Of a DNA stretch of 8,152 bases, positions 1-6,268 are shown in pieces. How positions within the stretch are numbered: position 1 is the first letter of the stretch; the number at the start of each line of letters is the position of its first letter. Under the pieces are notes generated by a model. It did not search any database, was not told where the DNA came from, and saw nothing but the letters and a program-made list of their open reading frames with translations. The stretch is from JBDNDK01 sp046719185 (GTDB lineage Bacteria > Armatimonadota > UBA5829). The translations under genes were made by a program, and so were the position numbers. The stretch spans positions 1 through 8,152 of the forward strand of contig JBDNDK010000108.1 in assembly GCA_046719185.1 (NCBI GenBank), given 5' to 3'.

Positions 1-750
1 AATAGAAACATCTATCTTTATTTGAGGTCTTGGTTTATCTAAATTTTCAAGCACTTTCTCTGCTTTTTTTACTAACTCTTCTTTTCCCATCACAACTAGC
101 TTTATTTTATTTTTTTCCTGACTTTGGGGTGAGGTAGAAAGAGCAGATGCATCAGCAATAAATGAAAGTGCTGTCTTATCTGTGCTTAGCTGAGGTCTTA
201 GTGGAGCAGGACCAACAGATGTCTTTAATTCCGGAAACATCTGATTTATCACCTTCTCTGCATCCGCAGGATCAACATACTTAAATTCAAATATCAGCAC
301 TATATCTTCTGGAATTTCTTCACTTTGATTCATTCCATTTGGATAAAGCATTTCTTTAGTTGCTATAATATATGTGTTGTCTTTTTTTTCCCAAACAAAT
401 CCATGCACTTTAGAAAGGTTATCCAATATTTGCTCAAGAGGCATTTTCTTTAGGTGGATAGTAATATTTCCTGTAATATCAGGACTAACTACTATATTTG
501 CTCCCGATCTTCTTGCAAGAGCTTCCAACACTATCTTAATATCTGTCCCAGATGCATCAACATCATACACACCTTTTGCAGAATGAGTGGTGATAGCACC
601 TTTTTCTGCAGTAACCTGACTAAATGCCGGTCTGCATACACACAACAGCATAAACAAAAATGAGATAATGAGTACTATCAAAGGTATCAACTCACTCTTT
701 TTTATTGAGTATAATTTTTGTTTTATATTAAGACTCCGATCTTTTTGCAA
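1..750 (-). CDS. pilQ: Type IV pilus secretin, N-terminal part (PilQ-like), truncated by window edge
   Basis: This is the first 250 codons of an outer-membrane secretin, the channel through which a type IV pilus leaves the cell; the gene continues beyond position 1. I chose the TTG at 750-748 as start: an in-frame TAG lies directly before it and AAAGGAG sits 7 nt upstream. Residues 1-20 are basic, 21-37 hydrophobic, and the stretch ends in PAFS-Q, which fits a signal peptide cut near residue 44. Residues about 62-130 look like a secretin/TonB short N-terminal (N0/STN) domain (IVLEALARRSGANIVVSPDI, then LEQILDNLSKVHGFVWE). Residues about 150-241 look like an N1 domain (FKYVDPADAEKVINQMFPEL) ending in LDKPRPQIKIDVSI, the usual junction into the next secretin module. 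No AMIN peptidoglycan-binding domain precedes N0, unlike proteobacterial PilQ. The pilMNOP neighbours favour PilQ over GspD. The pore-forming domain is outside the window. Confidence 0.88.
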   Translation of the reverse strand, partial: MQKDRSLNIKQKLYSIKKSELIPLIVLIISFLFMLLCVCRPAFSQVTAEKGAITTHSAKGVYDVDASGTDIKIVLEALARRSGANIVVSPDITGNITIHLKKMPLEQILDNLSKVHGFVWEKKDNTYIIATKEMLYPNGMNQSEEIPEDIVLIFEFKYVDPADAEKVINQMFPELKTSVGPAPLRPQLSTDKTALSFIADASALSTSPQSQEKNKIKLVVMGKEELVKKAEKVLENLDKPRPQIKIDVSI

Positions 751-1357
751 CTATTTTCTCCTTTCCATTCATCAGCACAACTGTAGATTCTGTAATTGAG
801 CTGATTCTAAAACCACCTTCTATTCTCTCACCAACAGAATACACTTTTGCTTCTGAACCATTTACACTCAAAATAGCAACTTTGCCATTTGAGTCTCCAA
901 CTATGCCATGCAAGATCACATTAGGCAGTTTTTGAGTTTCATTATTTGTATCATTGCTTGGTTTATTGTTCTTTGTTTTGAGATTATCTTCTACAATATT
1001 TGATATATCTAATGGCTTTAGCTCAAGATTTGATGTATCAATTTTATTACTCTTTGTTTGTATATTCTCAGAATTAGGCTGAAGATTGCTTTCACTTAAT
1101 CCTTTTGCCTGATCTTCAGCAGCTCCTGCTATATCTATTGGCTTTGCAAATGGGTTTCTTTTTATTTCTTTTATATCTTGCTGAGGATAATTTTGTTTTT
1201 TTTCAACATTATCAGCCACAGACTCTTCAGTAGGCACACTCACAGGTTCATTTGCAGGTTTGAGCCTAAAGGCAGTGATTCCCACTGTGCTGATAAGAAT
1301 AACTATTAAAACTGCAACTAGTTTATTTTGACTGGGGTCTGTTTTTATGAATGCCAT
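728..1357 (-). CDS. pilP: PilP/GspC-like inner-membrane protein with HR domain
   Basis: A 209-residue bitopic protein that probably links the inner-membrane PilN/PilO pair to the secretin. Residues about 12-30 are one hydrophobic helix after a short cytoplasmic start. Residues about 31-140 are a polar, Asn/Lys/Ser-rich linker containing RNPF at 67-70, a motif typical of PilP/GspC proteins just before or within the linker. Residues about 143-204 form the compact beta domain (homology region): LPNVILHGIVGDSNGKVAIL, then YSVGERIEGGFRISSI and a final strand pair. Textbook PilP is a lipoprotein, but there is no Cys-containing lipobox here, so the anchor is a transmembrane helix as in GspC. The ATG overlaps the pilO stop codon by one base (TAATG), so it is translated by coupling. 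Gene order decides for pilP; GspC is the alternative name. Confidence 0.82.
   Translation of the reverse strand: MAFIKTDPSQNKLVAVLIVILISTVGITAFRLKPANEPVSVPTEESVADNVEKKQNYPQQDIKEIKRNPFAKPIDIAGAAEDQAKGLSESNLQPNSENIQTKSNKIDTSNLELKPLDISNIVEDNLKTKNNKPSNDTNNETQKLPNVILHGIVGDSNGKVAILSVNGSEAKVYSVGERIEGGFRISSITESTVVLMNGKEKIVAKRSES
758..764 (-). promoter_or_regulatory. Shine-Dalgarno deciding the TTG start of the secretin gene
   Basis: On the minus strand AAAGGAG lies 7 nt before TTG (750-748), inside the last codons of the pilP-like gene. No ATG or GTG start gives a complete signal peptide, so this site decides the start. It implies a 23-nt overlap with the upstream gene and translational coupling. 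Confidence 0.75.
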
Positions 1358-1932
1358 TATGTATCACCAGCCTTTTTTTCAAACACTTTTACTATCAAAT
1401 CAAAATCAACAACAGATTGGTTTGTATCTGAAGATGATTTTAAGGATATTGATTCTATTTCAACAGGAATTCTGCAGAGCTCAAATTCTCTAAACAACTC
1501 AAAGAGCATCTCATACTCAGCTTTGCCTTGAATTTTGACTTTGCTCACAGCAAATTTGCCAAACTTTGATTCTGATTGAGTTACCTCTATAACTGTAGAT
1601 GAGCCTTCTGGAGCAAAAGAATCTATTTTTATGTTTTTTTCTCTTGCCCACTTTTCTAAATAAACAGCAAAATCCTCAACTCTTGTGTCTAAAGTAGGAA
1701 GTGAATTTTTCTGTTTTTTTTCCAGTATGGTAAACTCATTTCTTAGCTTTGACATATGAGTTTTTTCTTGTATGATGGCAGCATTTGCTTTTATAATATC
1801 CTTAAAACCAACCACTGATGAATACATCAAATACACAGTCAGCAAACAGCAGATAATTGTGCCTACTAAATGGATTGTTTTAACCTTATTTACATTTGTT
1901 GGCAATAAAATTTTTGGTGAGAGTATATTCAT
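1357..1932 (-). CDS. pilO: Type IV pilus alignment protein PilO
   Basis: A 191-residue inner-membrane protein, partner of PilN. A short cytoplasmic tail leads to one transmembrane helix at about residues 20-42, then a charged helical stretch at about 45-75 that looks like a coiled coil (QEKTHMSKLRNEFTILEKKQ). A periplasmic domain of about 85-187 follows with the alternating helix/strand layout of the PilO ferredoxin-like fold (VEDFAVYLEKWAREKNIKI; VKIQGKAEYEMLFELFREFE; final strands SVVDFDLIVKVFEK). The ATG overlaps the pilN stop as ATGA, with GAGGGAG just upstream inside pilN. Sequence identity within this family is low, so the call rests on size, topology and position between pilN and pilP. 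A GspM-like name is the alternative if the system were type II secretion. Confidence 0.82.
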   Translation of the reverse strand: MNILSPKILLPTNVNKVKTIHLVGTIICCLLTVYLMYSSVVGFKDIIKANAAIIQEKTHMSKLRNEFTILEKKQKNSLPTLDTRVEDFAVYLEKWAREKNIKIDSFAPEGSSTVIEVTQSESKFGKFAVSKVKIQGKAEYEMLFELFREFELCRIPVEIESISLKSSSDTNQSVVDFDLIVKVFEKKAGDT

Positions 1933-2519
1933 TCTACTCCCTCAGGCTGCTGTGGTGTATTCTCTGTGTTCAATTGTTCTGCCACAGCTTGTTTTGTGTT
2001 AATATTTATGCTAAAGCTCACAGAGCTGTTTTCCATAACATTAGTGCTCAACAATTTTACTTCTTTGAAATCAGGGTATCTTTTTAGATTGTTGGTAAAC
2101 CTTGAAATAGAATCAAAAGATTCAGCAAAACCATCAATTGCTATCTCACCTTCTTTTCCTGAAGTATCTATTTTGTTTAGCCAGACATCAGAAGGCACTG
2201 ATGCAGATATGAATTCAATTTTGTCTATTAATTTTGCACTTGATCTATTTAGATTTTTCTGCCAGCCTCTTCTAGCCTCATTTGTTTGTAATTTTGATAT
2301 GGTCTTTTTTATGGATAAATTTTTCTCTTGAATCTCTGCCAATTCTGTTTTTAATACAGTTGCTTTTGTTCTGATAATCATTTTGCTTCCAGCAGACACA
2401 GAGGCAGCAACAATAAGTATCATCACCATTAACATCAGCAATCTAATTTTTTTTGTGATTATAATTTTGCTATATTTTCTTTCTGCAATTTTAGACTCTG
2501 CAAGGTTAAAAGGTCTCAT
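1929..2519 (-). CDS. pilN: Type IV pilus assembly protein PilN
   Basis: A 196-residue bitopic protein. The cytoplasmic N-terminus begins MRPFNLAESK, matching the conserved (R)xxNLA/INLLP-type tail that inserts into a groove of PilM. One transmembrane helix lies at about residues 26-45 and a helical, probably coiled-coil stretch at 50-80. The periplasmic domain (about 90-176) has the PilN/Fimbrial-assembly pattern: SASVPSDVWLNKIDTSGKEG, then IAIDGFAESFDSISRFTNNL, then FKEVKLLSTNV. The C-terminus is a Pro/Gln/Glu-rich tail. The ATG follows directly on the pilM stop (TAA ATG) with no gap, and the gene ends in the ATGA overlap with pilO. It should pair with PilO through its periplasmic domain and carry PilM on its cytoplasmic tail. 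Confidence 0.88.
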   Translation of the reverse strand: MRPFNLAESKIAERKYSKIIITKKIRLLMLMVMILIVAASVSAGSKMIIRTKATVLKTELAEIQEKNLSIKKTISKLQTNEARRGWQKNLNRSSAKLIDKIEFISASVPSDVWLNKIDTSGKEGEIAIDGFAESFDSISRFTNNLKRYPDFKEVKLLSTNVMENSSVSFSININTKQAVAEQLNTENTPQQPEGVE

Positions 2520-3677
2520 TTATGCTGTAGCTTCCGTTCTATTTACAGATAAAACTGTATTATTCCAATAATCACCCATTGCAAGACCGACTGCAGTTGT
2601 GAATGCAGCAGAACAGCTTGCAACTTGTTCTATACCGCTGCTGCCGGCTGTAACTGAAAATCCCAAAAATGGGTTTATGATTCCATTTATTTCAAGACCT
2701 TGATATCTAAGGGCTGATTCTATGCCTCTAATTAATGCTCCGCCACCACTCAAACTTGTTGAGCCAATCATTCCAAGATAGCTTCCTTCAGCAAACTGAC
2801 TTCTGAAGTATTTTAATGACCTTTGTATCTCTCTCACCATTCTGCCTGTAACAGATTCACAAGGTATTGTAATCTCTTTGCCATTGTATGATGTTATCAA
2901 AGAACCATTTTCTGTTAATCTTGTTGCAGGTGAATGTTTCAGCTCTTCTGCTTCTTGCCACAAAAGCCCTGTATGCTCCATAATGGCATTTGTGAAATCA
3001 TCACCTCCGACAGGCACATCTCTCACAAACTCAAGCTCATTTTCTCTAATAACTGTTATCATTGTAGATTGAGAACCTATCACACAGTGGGCATGAGGCT
3101 GACCACCCCAAAGTTTACTTGTTCCTTTTGAATTGTTTGCAAAACTCCTGATTAGAGCAACTGATGCAATATCAACAGCCTCAGGTTCAAGTCCTGCAAG
3201 CTCTGCTGAGTATAATAATTTTTCAATAGCAGATCCTGAGGCTGCTACAGCTAATACAAAATAGATATTTCTTCCAAGACTGCCTCTGGATTTTAGAACT
3301 CTAAAATCTGCAATGGCATCATTTGGATTGAATGATATACTTCTCAGAGCCACAGCTCTGGCTGTTTGTCCAAGCTCCTCTTCATCATTTGCTTCAAGAT
3401 ATAGCCACTTTGTGGTAACGGCATCACTAGGCAGTGCCATTATCACTTTTTTTGTTTCAAAACCTGCTTTTGCCCAAAGTGATTTTATAGAATGTGCTAT
3501 TGCATTGGAATCTTGCTGCATAACACTTTTTTTGAGGCGAGCTGAACTTACAAAGCCTGCTGATCTGATTGCCATCTCAGAGCCTTTTTCTATAATTTCA
3601 ACGCCTTTTATGGAGTGCGAGCCTATATCTAAACCAACTCTATCTGGTCTGTTTTTTAGTTTTATGTGATTAAGCAT
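2520..3677 (-). CDS. pilM: Type IV pilus actin-like ATPase PilM
   Basis: A 385-residue cytoplasmic protein of the FtsA/PilM actin-like family, which forms a ring under the inner membrane and binds the PilN tail. Visible parts: phosphate-1 motif VGLDIGSHSIKG at 14-25; IMALPSDAVTTKWLYL at 79-94; the middle region ending AGLEPEAVDI at 161-170; the phosphate-2 region at 197-205 followed by FVRDVPVGGDDFT (217-229) and the EAEELK helix (242-247); and the adenosine-binding loop SLSGGGALIRGIESAL at 308-323, then NPFLGF (335-340). In phosphate-2 the usual Asp before I-G is Val (CVIGSQST), an oddity. I chose the ATG at 3677, with AGGA 8 nt upstream. An in-frame TTG at 3716 would add 13 residues but has no ribosome site. 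The length fits the family. Confidence 0.92.
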   Translation of the reverse strand: MLNHIKLKNRPDRVGLDIGSHSIKGVEIIEKGSEMAIRSAGFVSSARLKKSVMQQDSNAIAHSIKSLWAKAGFETKKVIMALPSDAVTTKWLYLEANDEEELGQTARAVALRSISFNPNDAIADFRVLKSRGSLGRNIYFVLAVAASGSAIEKLLYSAELAGLEPEAVDIASVALIRSFANNSKGTSKLWGGQPHAHCVIGSQSTMITVIRENELEFVRDVPVGGDDFTNAIMEHTGLLWQEAEELKHSPATRLTENGSLITSYNGKEITIPCESVTGRMVREIQRSLKYFRSQFAEGSYLGMIGSTSLSGGGALIRGIESALRYQGLEINGIINPFLGFSVTAGSSGIEQVASCSAAFTTAVGLAMGDYWNNTVLSVNRTEATA

Positions 3678-3781
3678 GCCAATTATCCTGTAGAAATAAT
3701 CGGCATAATGGAGCAAAAGTATTAGTGGGTTGATGCTATTTGAGGATATTTATTTCAATATTAATGATTTTTCTTAAGAAA
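3678..3781. other. Intergenic region between the DUF5658-like gene and pilM
   Basis: These 104 bases separate the small membrane-protein gene from pilM on the same strand. There is a loopless 12-base palindrome (TTTCTTAAGAAA, 3770-3781) at the stop of the upstream gene, too AT-rich to call a terminator. I found no convincing -35/-10 pair for pilM. Read-through from upstream is the simpler reading, but a weak internal promoter cannot be excluded. Confidence 0.4.
3686..3689 (-). promoter_or_regulatory. Shine-Dalgarno for the pilM ATG start
   Basis: On the minus strand AGGA lies 8 nt before the ATG at 3677. It favours this start over the upstream TTG at 3716, which has no purine-rich site in front of it. 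Confidence 0.5.
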
Positions 3782-4111
3782 TTATAGCAAACTTAGAAGA
3801 TATTGCTTGTTTATAATTGTAAATGACACTGTATATATGCCAATATATGCAAAAATTGTTACTACTCCAACTTTCTTTGCAAATGATTGAGAAAAATTTC
3901 TTCTGTAATATTCCGTCACCACTACAAAAACAAGTAATGAGGCTATTTTTACAGATATAAATAGTGCAGGATGAATTTCAAGCAGATATGCCATTATTGG
4001 GTTGTGCTCAATAGCTCTGTGTGTGTAAACCCAAAACAAAGTGCTCAGGAGGTCTATCATACCAATTGCAAAAATAGCTATGTTTGTAGGCATAATGTCA
4101 ATTTTTTTCAT
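3782..4111 (-). CDS. Small three-helix membrane protein, DUF5658-like
   Basis: A 109-residue, mostly hydrophobic protein with predicted membrane helices at about residues 9-28, 50-68 and 82-101. The sequence around the first two helices (D20, S23-T24, then E35-x-N37-P38, and K55 in the second helix) matches the D..ST....E.NP....K pattern I associate with the uncharacterised DUF5658 family; that assignment is from memory. The function is unknown. The start ATG at 4111 is well supported: GGAGG lies 6 nt upstream (4118-4122). It lies 104 bp upstream of pilM on the same strand and may share a transcript with the pilus genes, but nothing in the protein shows a pilus role. It is divergent from the glycosidase gene. 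Confidence 0.72.
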   Translation of the reverse strand: MKKIDIMPTNIAIFAIGMIDLLSTLFWVYTHRAIEHNPIMAYLLEIHPALFISVKIASLLVFVVVTEYYRRNFSQSFAKKVGVVTIFAYIGIYTVSFTIINKQYLLSLL

Positions 4112-4141
4112 ATCAAACCTCCATCTTATAATAAAATGTAG

Positions 4142-4159
4142 TGCATAAAGTGTGCCTAA
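4142..4159 (-). promoter_or_regulatory. Possible sigma-54 type promoter for the DUF5658-like gene and pil genes
   Basis: The minus strand reads TTAGGCACACTTTATGCA: GG (4156-4155), exactly 10 bases, then GC (4144-4143), as in the -24/-12 consensus TGGCAC-N5-TTGC. Three consensus bases differ (T before GG, G after GGCAC, first T of TTGC). Initiation would fall near 4131, about 9 nt upstream of the GGAGG ribosome site. No enhancer-binding protein gene or upstream enhancer pair is seen, so this is a weak call in AT-rich DNA. Confidence 0.25.
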
Positions 4160-4183
4160 AAGTCTATTATCACTTGCTGATTG

Positions 4184-4212
4184 ATGACAAATATTTTTTC
4201 ATAAGCTACAAT
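4184..4212 (+). promoter_or_regulatory. Sigma-70 type promoter of the glycosidase gene
   Basis: ATGACA (4184-4189, 5 of 6 to TTGACA), a 17-base spacer, and TACAAT (4207-4212, 5 of 6 to TATAAT). Initiation near 4219 leaves a leader of about 30 nt, with GGAG at 4239-4242 placed 7 nt before the ATG at 4250. Spacing and matches are good, but this is by eye only. Confidence 0.5.
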
Positions 4213-4249
4213 TAGAAAATTATTTCTTGAAATTTGATGGAGAAAGATA

Positions 4250-6187
4250 ATGGATAAAAGCAAAATTATATCTTTTCCTCATTTTGTTGGTATAAGATGC
4301 AGAATTGACGGTGTGAATAAAGATTTCTACTATCAAAGAGATGGTGATTGTTACAATTCAGAATCTGATAATATCATTCTAAAACACTCATTTGAAAATG
4401 GAATAGTTTTTCAGACAAATCTAACTTATATGCCTCAATTTTCTATATGGAAAAGAAAAGACAGCATACAAAATACATCTTCTGATGTGCATAAAATAGA
4501 AAATATCCGTTCTATGATTCTAGTTGAAAATGCAAATAAAGATATTACTGTAGTTAAAAGTGATTGGGCAAAAGAAGCTCAATTCAAGAAAGTATCTTTA
4601 TCTGCAGAAATGTATGCAGTTGGCTCAAAAGGCAGAAGCTGTAGTGAGTATTCTCCACACGCAATGATAACTAGTAAAAATTCTCAAAATACACTTTTTG
4701 ATATACTTCCATTTGGTGACTGGAGAATATCATTTGAAAAGATAAAACATAATGACTCTGTGAGAGTATTTATTGATGGATATAATGATAATCAATATAT
4801 TGAATTATCCTCTGATGAAATATATAGTGTTTTTCCTGAATATATTATACAAATATCAAATGAAGTTAATTATGTAAAAGCTTGGGAAAACACTCAAAGA
4901 TATGTTTTGAGCAGAATAAGAAAACCTAAAGATACTCTTCCTGTGGTTTATAATTCTTGGTTTGACCAGTTTCAAAGAATTTCCTATCACAGTCTTGAAA
5001 GACAGCTTTTTGCTGCAAAGGAGATTGGCTGTGATGTTTTTGTTGTAGATGCAGGTTGGTTTTCACCGGGTGCAACTGATTGGGATATGGTTGGAGACTG
5101 GAGAGAAAACACATCAAATTTCCCTGATAAGACTTTAACTGATTTTGCAAATCTTGTCAGACAAATGGGACTAACATTTGGAATATGGATGGAGCCTGAA
5201 AGAGTGCACATAAATGCACCAGCAAGAAAAGAACATCCTGAGTGGTTTATTCAATCTTATTCAAGTAAATATTTTTATCCTGATTTGACAAAACCTGAAG
5301 CTAGAAATTGGGTGTTGTCTGTGATAAGTGATACCATAGAGAGATATGGTGCTGGTTGGATAAAAGTTGACTGCAATTTTGAGTTTTCAGATGACCCATA
5401 TAATTCATCTCACAATCAAAGGCTAATAGAATGGTATGGCATAATTGATGAAATTGCAGATAGATTTCCAGATTTGATAATAGAAGGCTGTGCAAGCGGT
5501 GGAATGAGAACAGATATTGAAACACTTTCTCATTTTCAGACACATTTTCTGACTGATACTGTTGATCCTATTGAAGTTGTCAGAATTGCATTTGGTTCTT
5601 TTGCTTGGATTCCTCCAAGATATTCTGGAAAATGGGCAGTTGTGTATCCATCTGGAAATGGTTGGACTCCATCAGGAAGAGATGCTTTAGACACTGGAGA
5701 TCTTGTGCTATGTCCTGCTTATGCAAACAGCCATAGAGTATCATCATATCATTTGAATTTTGCCTGCAGAGCATCAATGCCCGGTGCATTTGGAATTAGC
5801 GGAAATATTAGAGACCTGCCTCAATATTTGAAAGATGAAATGAAAGAGCATATAGATTTCTATAAAAAGCATAAAGACTTCATTCTCAAATCTGTTGCTT
5901 TTCCACTAACTGATCTTGAACCGGTTGAAAAGAGAGATGGATTTGCAGCTCTGCAGCTATCTGATAGAGAATATAATACTAATATGGTGTTTGTTTATAA
6001 TCTTAGTATAAGACAAAAAATGAATGTTGTTAAAATGCTCAATATTGATAAAAATGCAGAATATATTATTTATGATGAAAAAGACAATATAGTATTTGAT
6101 TCTGTTAAAGGTATTGATTTGCTCAGTGGAATTGAACTTGAATGTGAGAAAGAAAATGCAAGAGTTTATTTAGTTGTAAAGAAATAA
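4250..6187 (+). CDS. GH36 family alpha-galactosidase-type glycoside hydrolase
   Basis: A 645-residue enzyme without signal peptide, so probably cytoplasmic, releasing terminal alpha-galactose (or a related alpha-linked sugar) by a retaining mechanism. An N-terminal beta domain (about 1-225) is poorly conserved. The (beta/alpha)8 barrel (about 230-530) shows PVVYNSWFDQF (231-241), VVDAGWF (265-271), GDWREN (282-287), FGIWMEPERV (310-319), then WIKVDCN (370-376) with D374 the expected nucleophile, IIEGCASGGMRTDIE (410-424), and LTDTVDP (434-440) with D436 the expected acid/base. A short C-terminal beta domain (about 555-645) closes it. Typical GH36 motifs read DDGWF, KWDmN and SDNTD, so this is a divergent branch; length lies between the short Thermotoga type and the roughly 720-residue type. 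GGAG lies 7 nt before the ATG. The exact substrate is not decided by sequence; alpha-N-acetylgalactosaminidase is an alternative. Confidence 0.85.
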   Translation: MDKSKIISFPHFVGIRCRIDGVNKDFYYQRDGDCYNSESDNIILKHSFENGIVFQTNLTYMPQFSIWKRKDSIQNTSSDVHKIENIRSMILVENANKDITVVKSDWAKEAQFKKVSLSAEMYAVGSKGRSCSEYSPHAMITSKNSQNTLFDILPFGDWRISFEKIKHNDSVRVFIDGYNDNQYIELSSDEIYSVFPEYIIQISNEVNYVKAWENTQRYVLSRIRKPKDTLPVVYNSWFDQFQRISYHSLERQLFAAKEIGCDVFVVDAGWFSPGATDWDMVGDWRENTSNFPDKTLTDFANLVRQMGLTFGIWMEPERVHINAPARKEHPEWFIQSYSSKYFYPDLTKPEARNWVLSVISDTIERYGAGWIKVDCNFEFSDDPYNSSHNQRLIEWYGIIDEIADRFPDLIIEGCASGGMRTDIETLSHFQTHFLTDTVDPIEVVRIAFGSFAWIPPRYSGKWAVVYPSGNGWTPSGRDALDTGDLVLCPAYANSHRVSSYHLNFACRASMPGAFGISGNIRDLPQYLKDEMKEHIDFYKKHKDFILKSVAFPLTDLEPVEKRDGFAALQLSDREYNTNMVFVYNLSIRQKMNVVKMLNIDKNAEYIIYDEKDNIVFDSVKGIDLLSGIELECEKENARVYLVVKK

Positions 6188-6225
6188 TTGCTCTAAAAAG
6201 CTAAAATTGTGATAAAATGCATTTG

Positions 6226-6253
6226 TTGCAATATATTAAAGGTTGTGTATAAT
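6226..6253 (+). promoter_or_regulatory. Promoter of the XRE-cupin regulator gene
   Basis: TTGCAA (6226-6231, 4 of 6), a 16-base spacer and a perfect TATAAT (6248-6253). Initiation near 6260 would leave only about 9 nt before the ATG at 6269, and these contain no Shine-Dalgarno, so the message would be nearly leaderless. The -10 box lies inside the 21-base repeated element. Confidence 0.5.
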
Positions 6254-6266
6254 ATAAGAAACAAAA
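6246..6266 (+). repeat. 21-base repeated element, copy 1 (candidate operator over the regulator promoter)
   Basis: TGTATAATATAAGAAACAAAA matches the copy at 6855-6875 at 19 of 21 positions (differences at positions 4 and 14). It covers the -10 box and likely start of the regulator gene and ends two bases before its ATG. The position suits autoregulation by the XRE-cupin protein, or an extended promoter class. This is inference from position and conservation. Confidence 0.55.
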
Positions 6267-6268
6267 TT

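Noticed and set aside
1966..2331. Plus-strand 121-codon open frame
   Set aside because: It lies entirely opposite pilN/pilO, which have clear family features and operon overlaps; no ribosome site or recognisable domain.
3313..3669. Plus-strand 118-codon open frame
   Set aside because: It is the antisense shadow of pilM, covering its conserved N-terminal motifs; the apparent protein has no recognisable features.
3678..3716. TTG at 3716 as an earlier pilM start adding 13 residues
   Set aside because: No ribosome-binding site precedes it, and the ATG at 3677 has AGGA at a proper distance and gives the usual short lead into VGLDIG.
3770..3781. Palindrome TTTCTTAAGAAA as an intrinsic terminator
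   Set aside because: It has no loop, no G+C-rich stem and no run of U after it on the minus strand; such AT palindromes are expected by chance here.
4123..4135. TTATTATAAGATG on the minus strand as a third copy of the 21-base element
   Set aside because: Only the ATAAGA core is shared; the flanks do not match and this is common in AT-rich DNA.
4160..4192. TTGTCA with TAATAG on the minus strand as a sigma-70 promoter for the DUF5658-like gene
   Set aside because: The spacer is only about 15 bases and the -10 match is poor; kept out of the features.
6209..6268. GTG at 6209 as start of the XRE-cupin gene
   Set aside because: The extra 20 codons are Cys/Ile-rich, have no Shine-Dalgarno and run through the TATAAT promoter; the HTH domain begins normally after the ATG at 6269.
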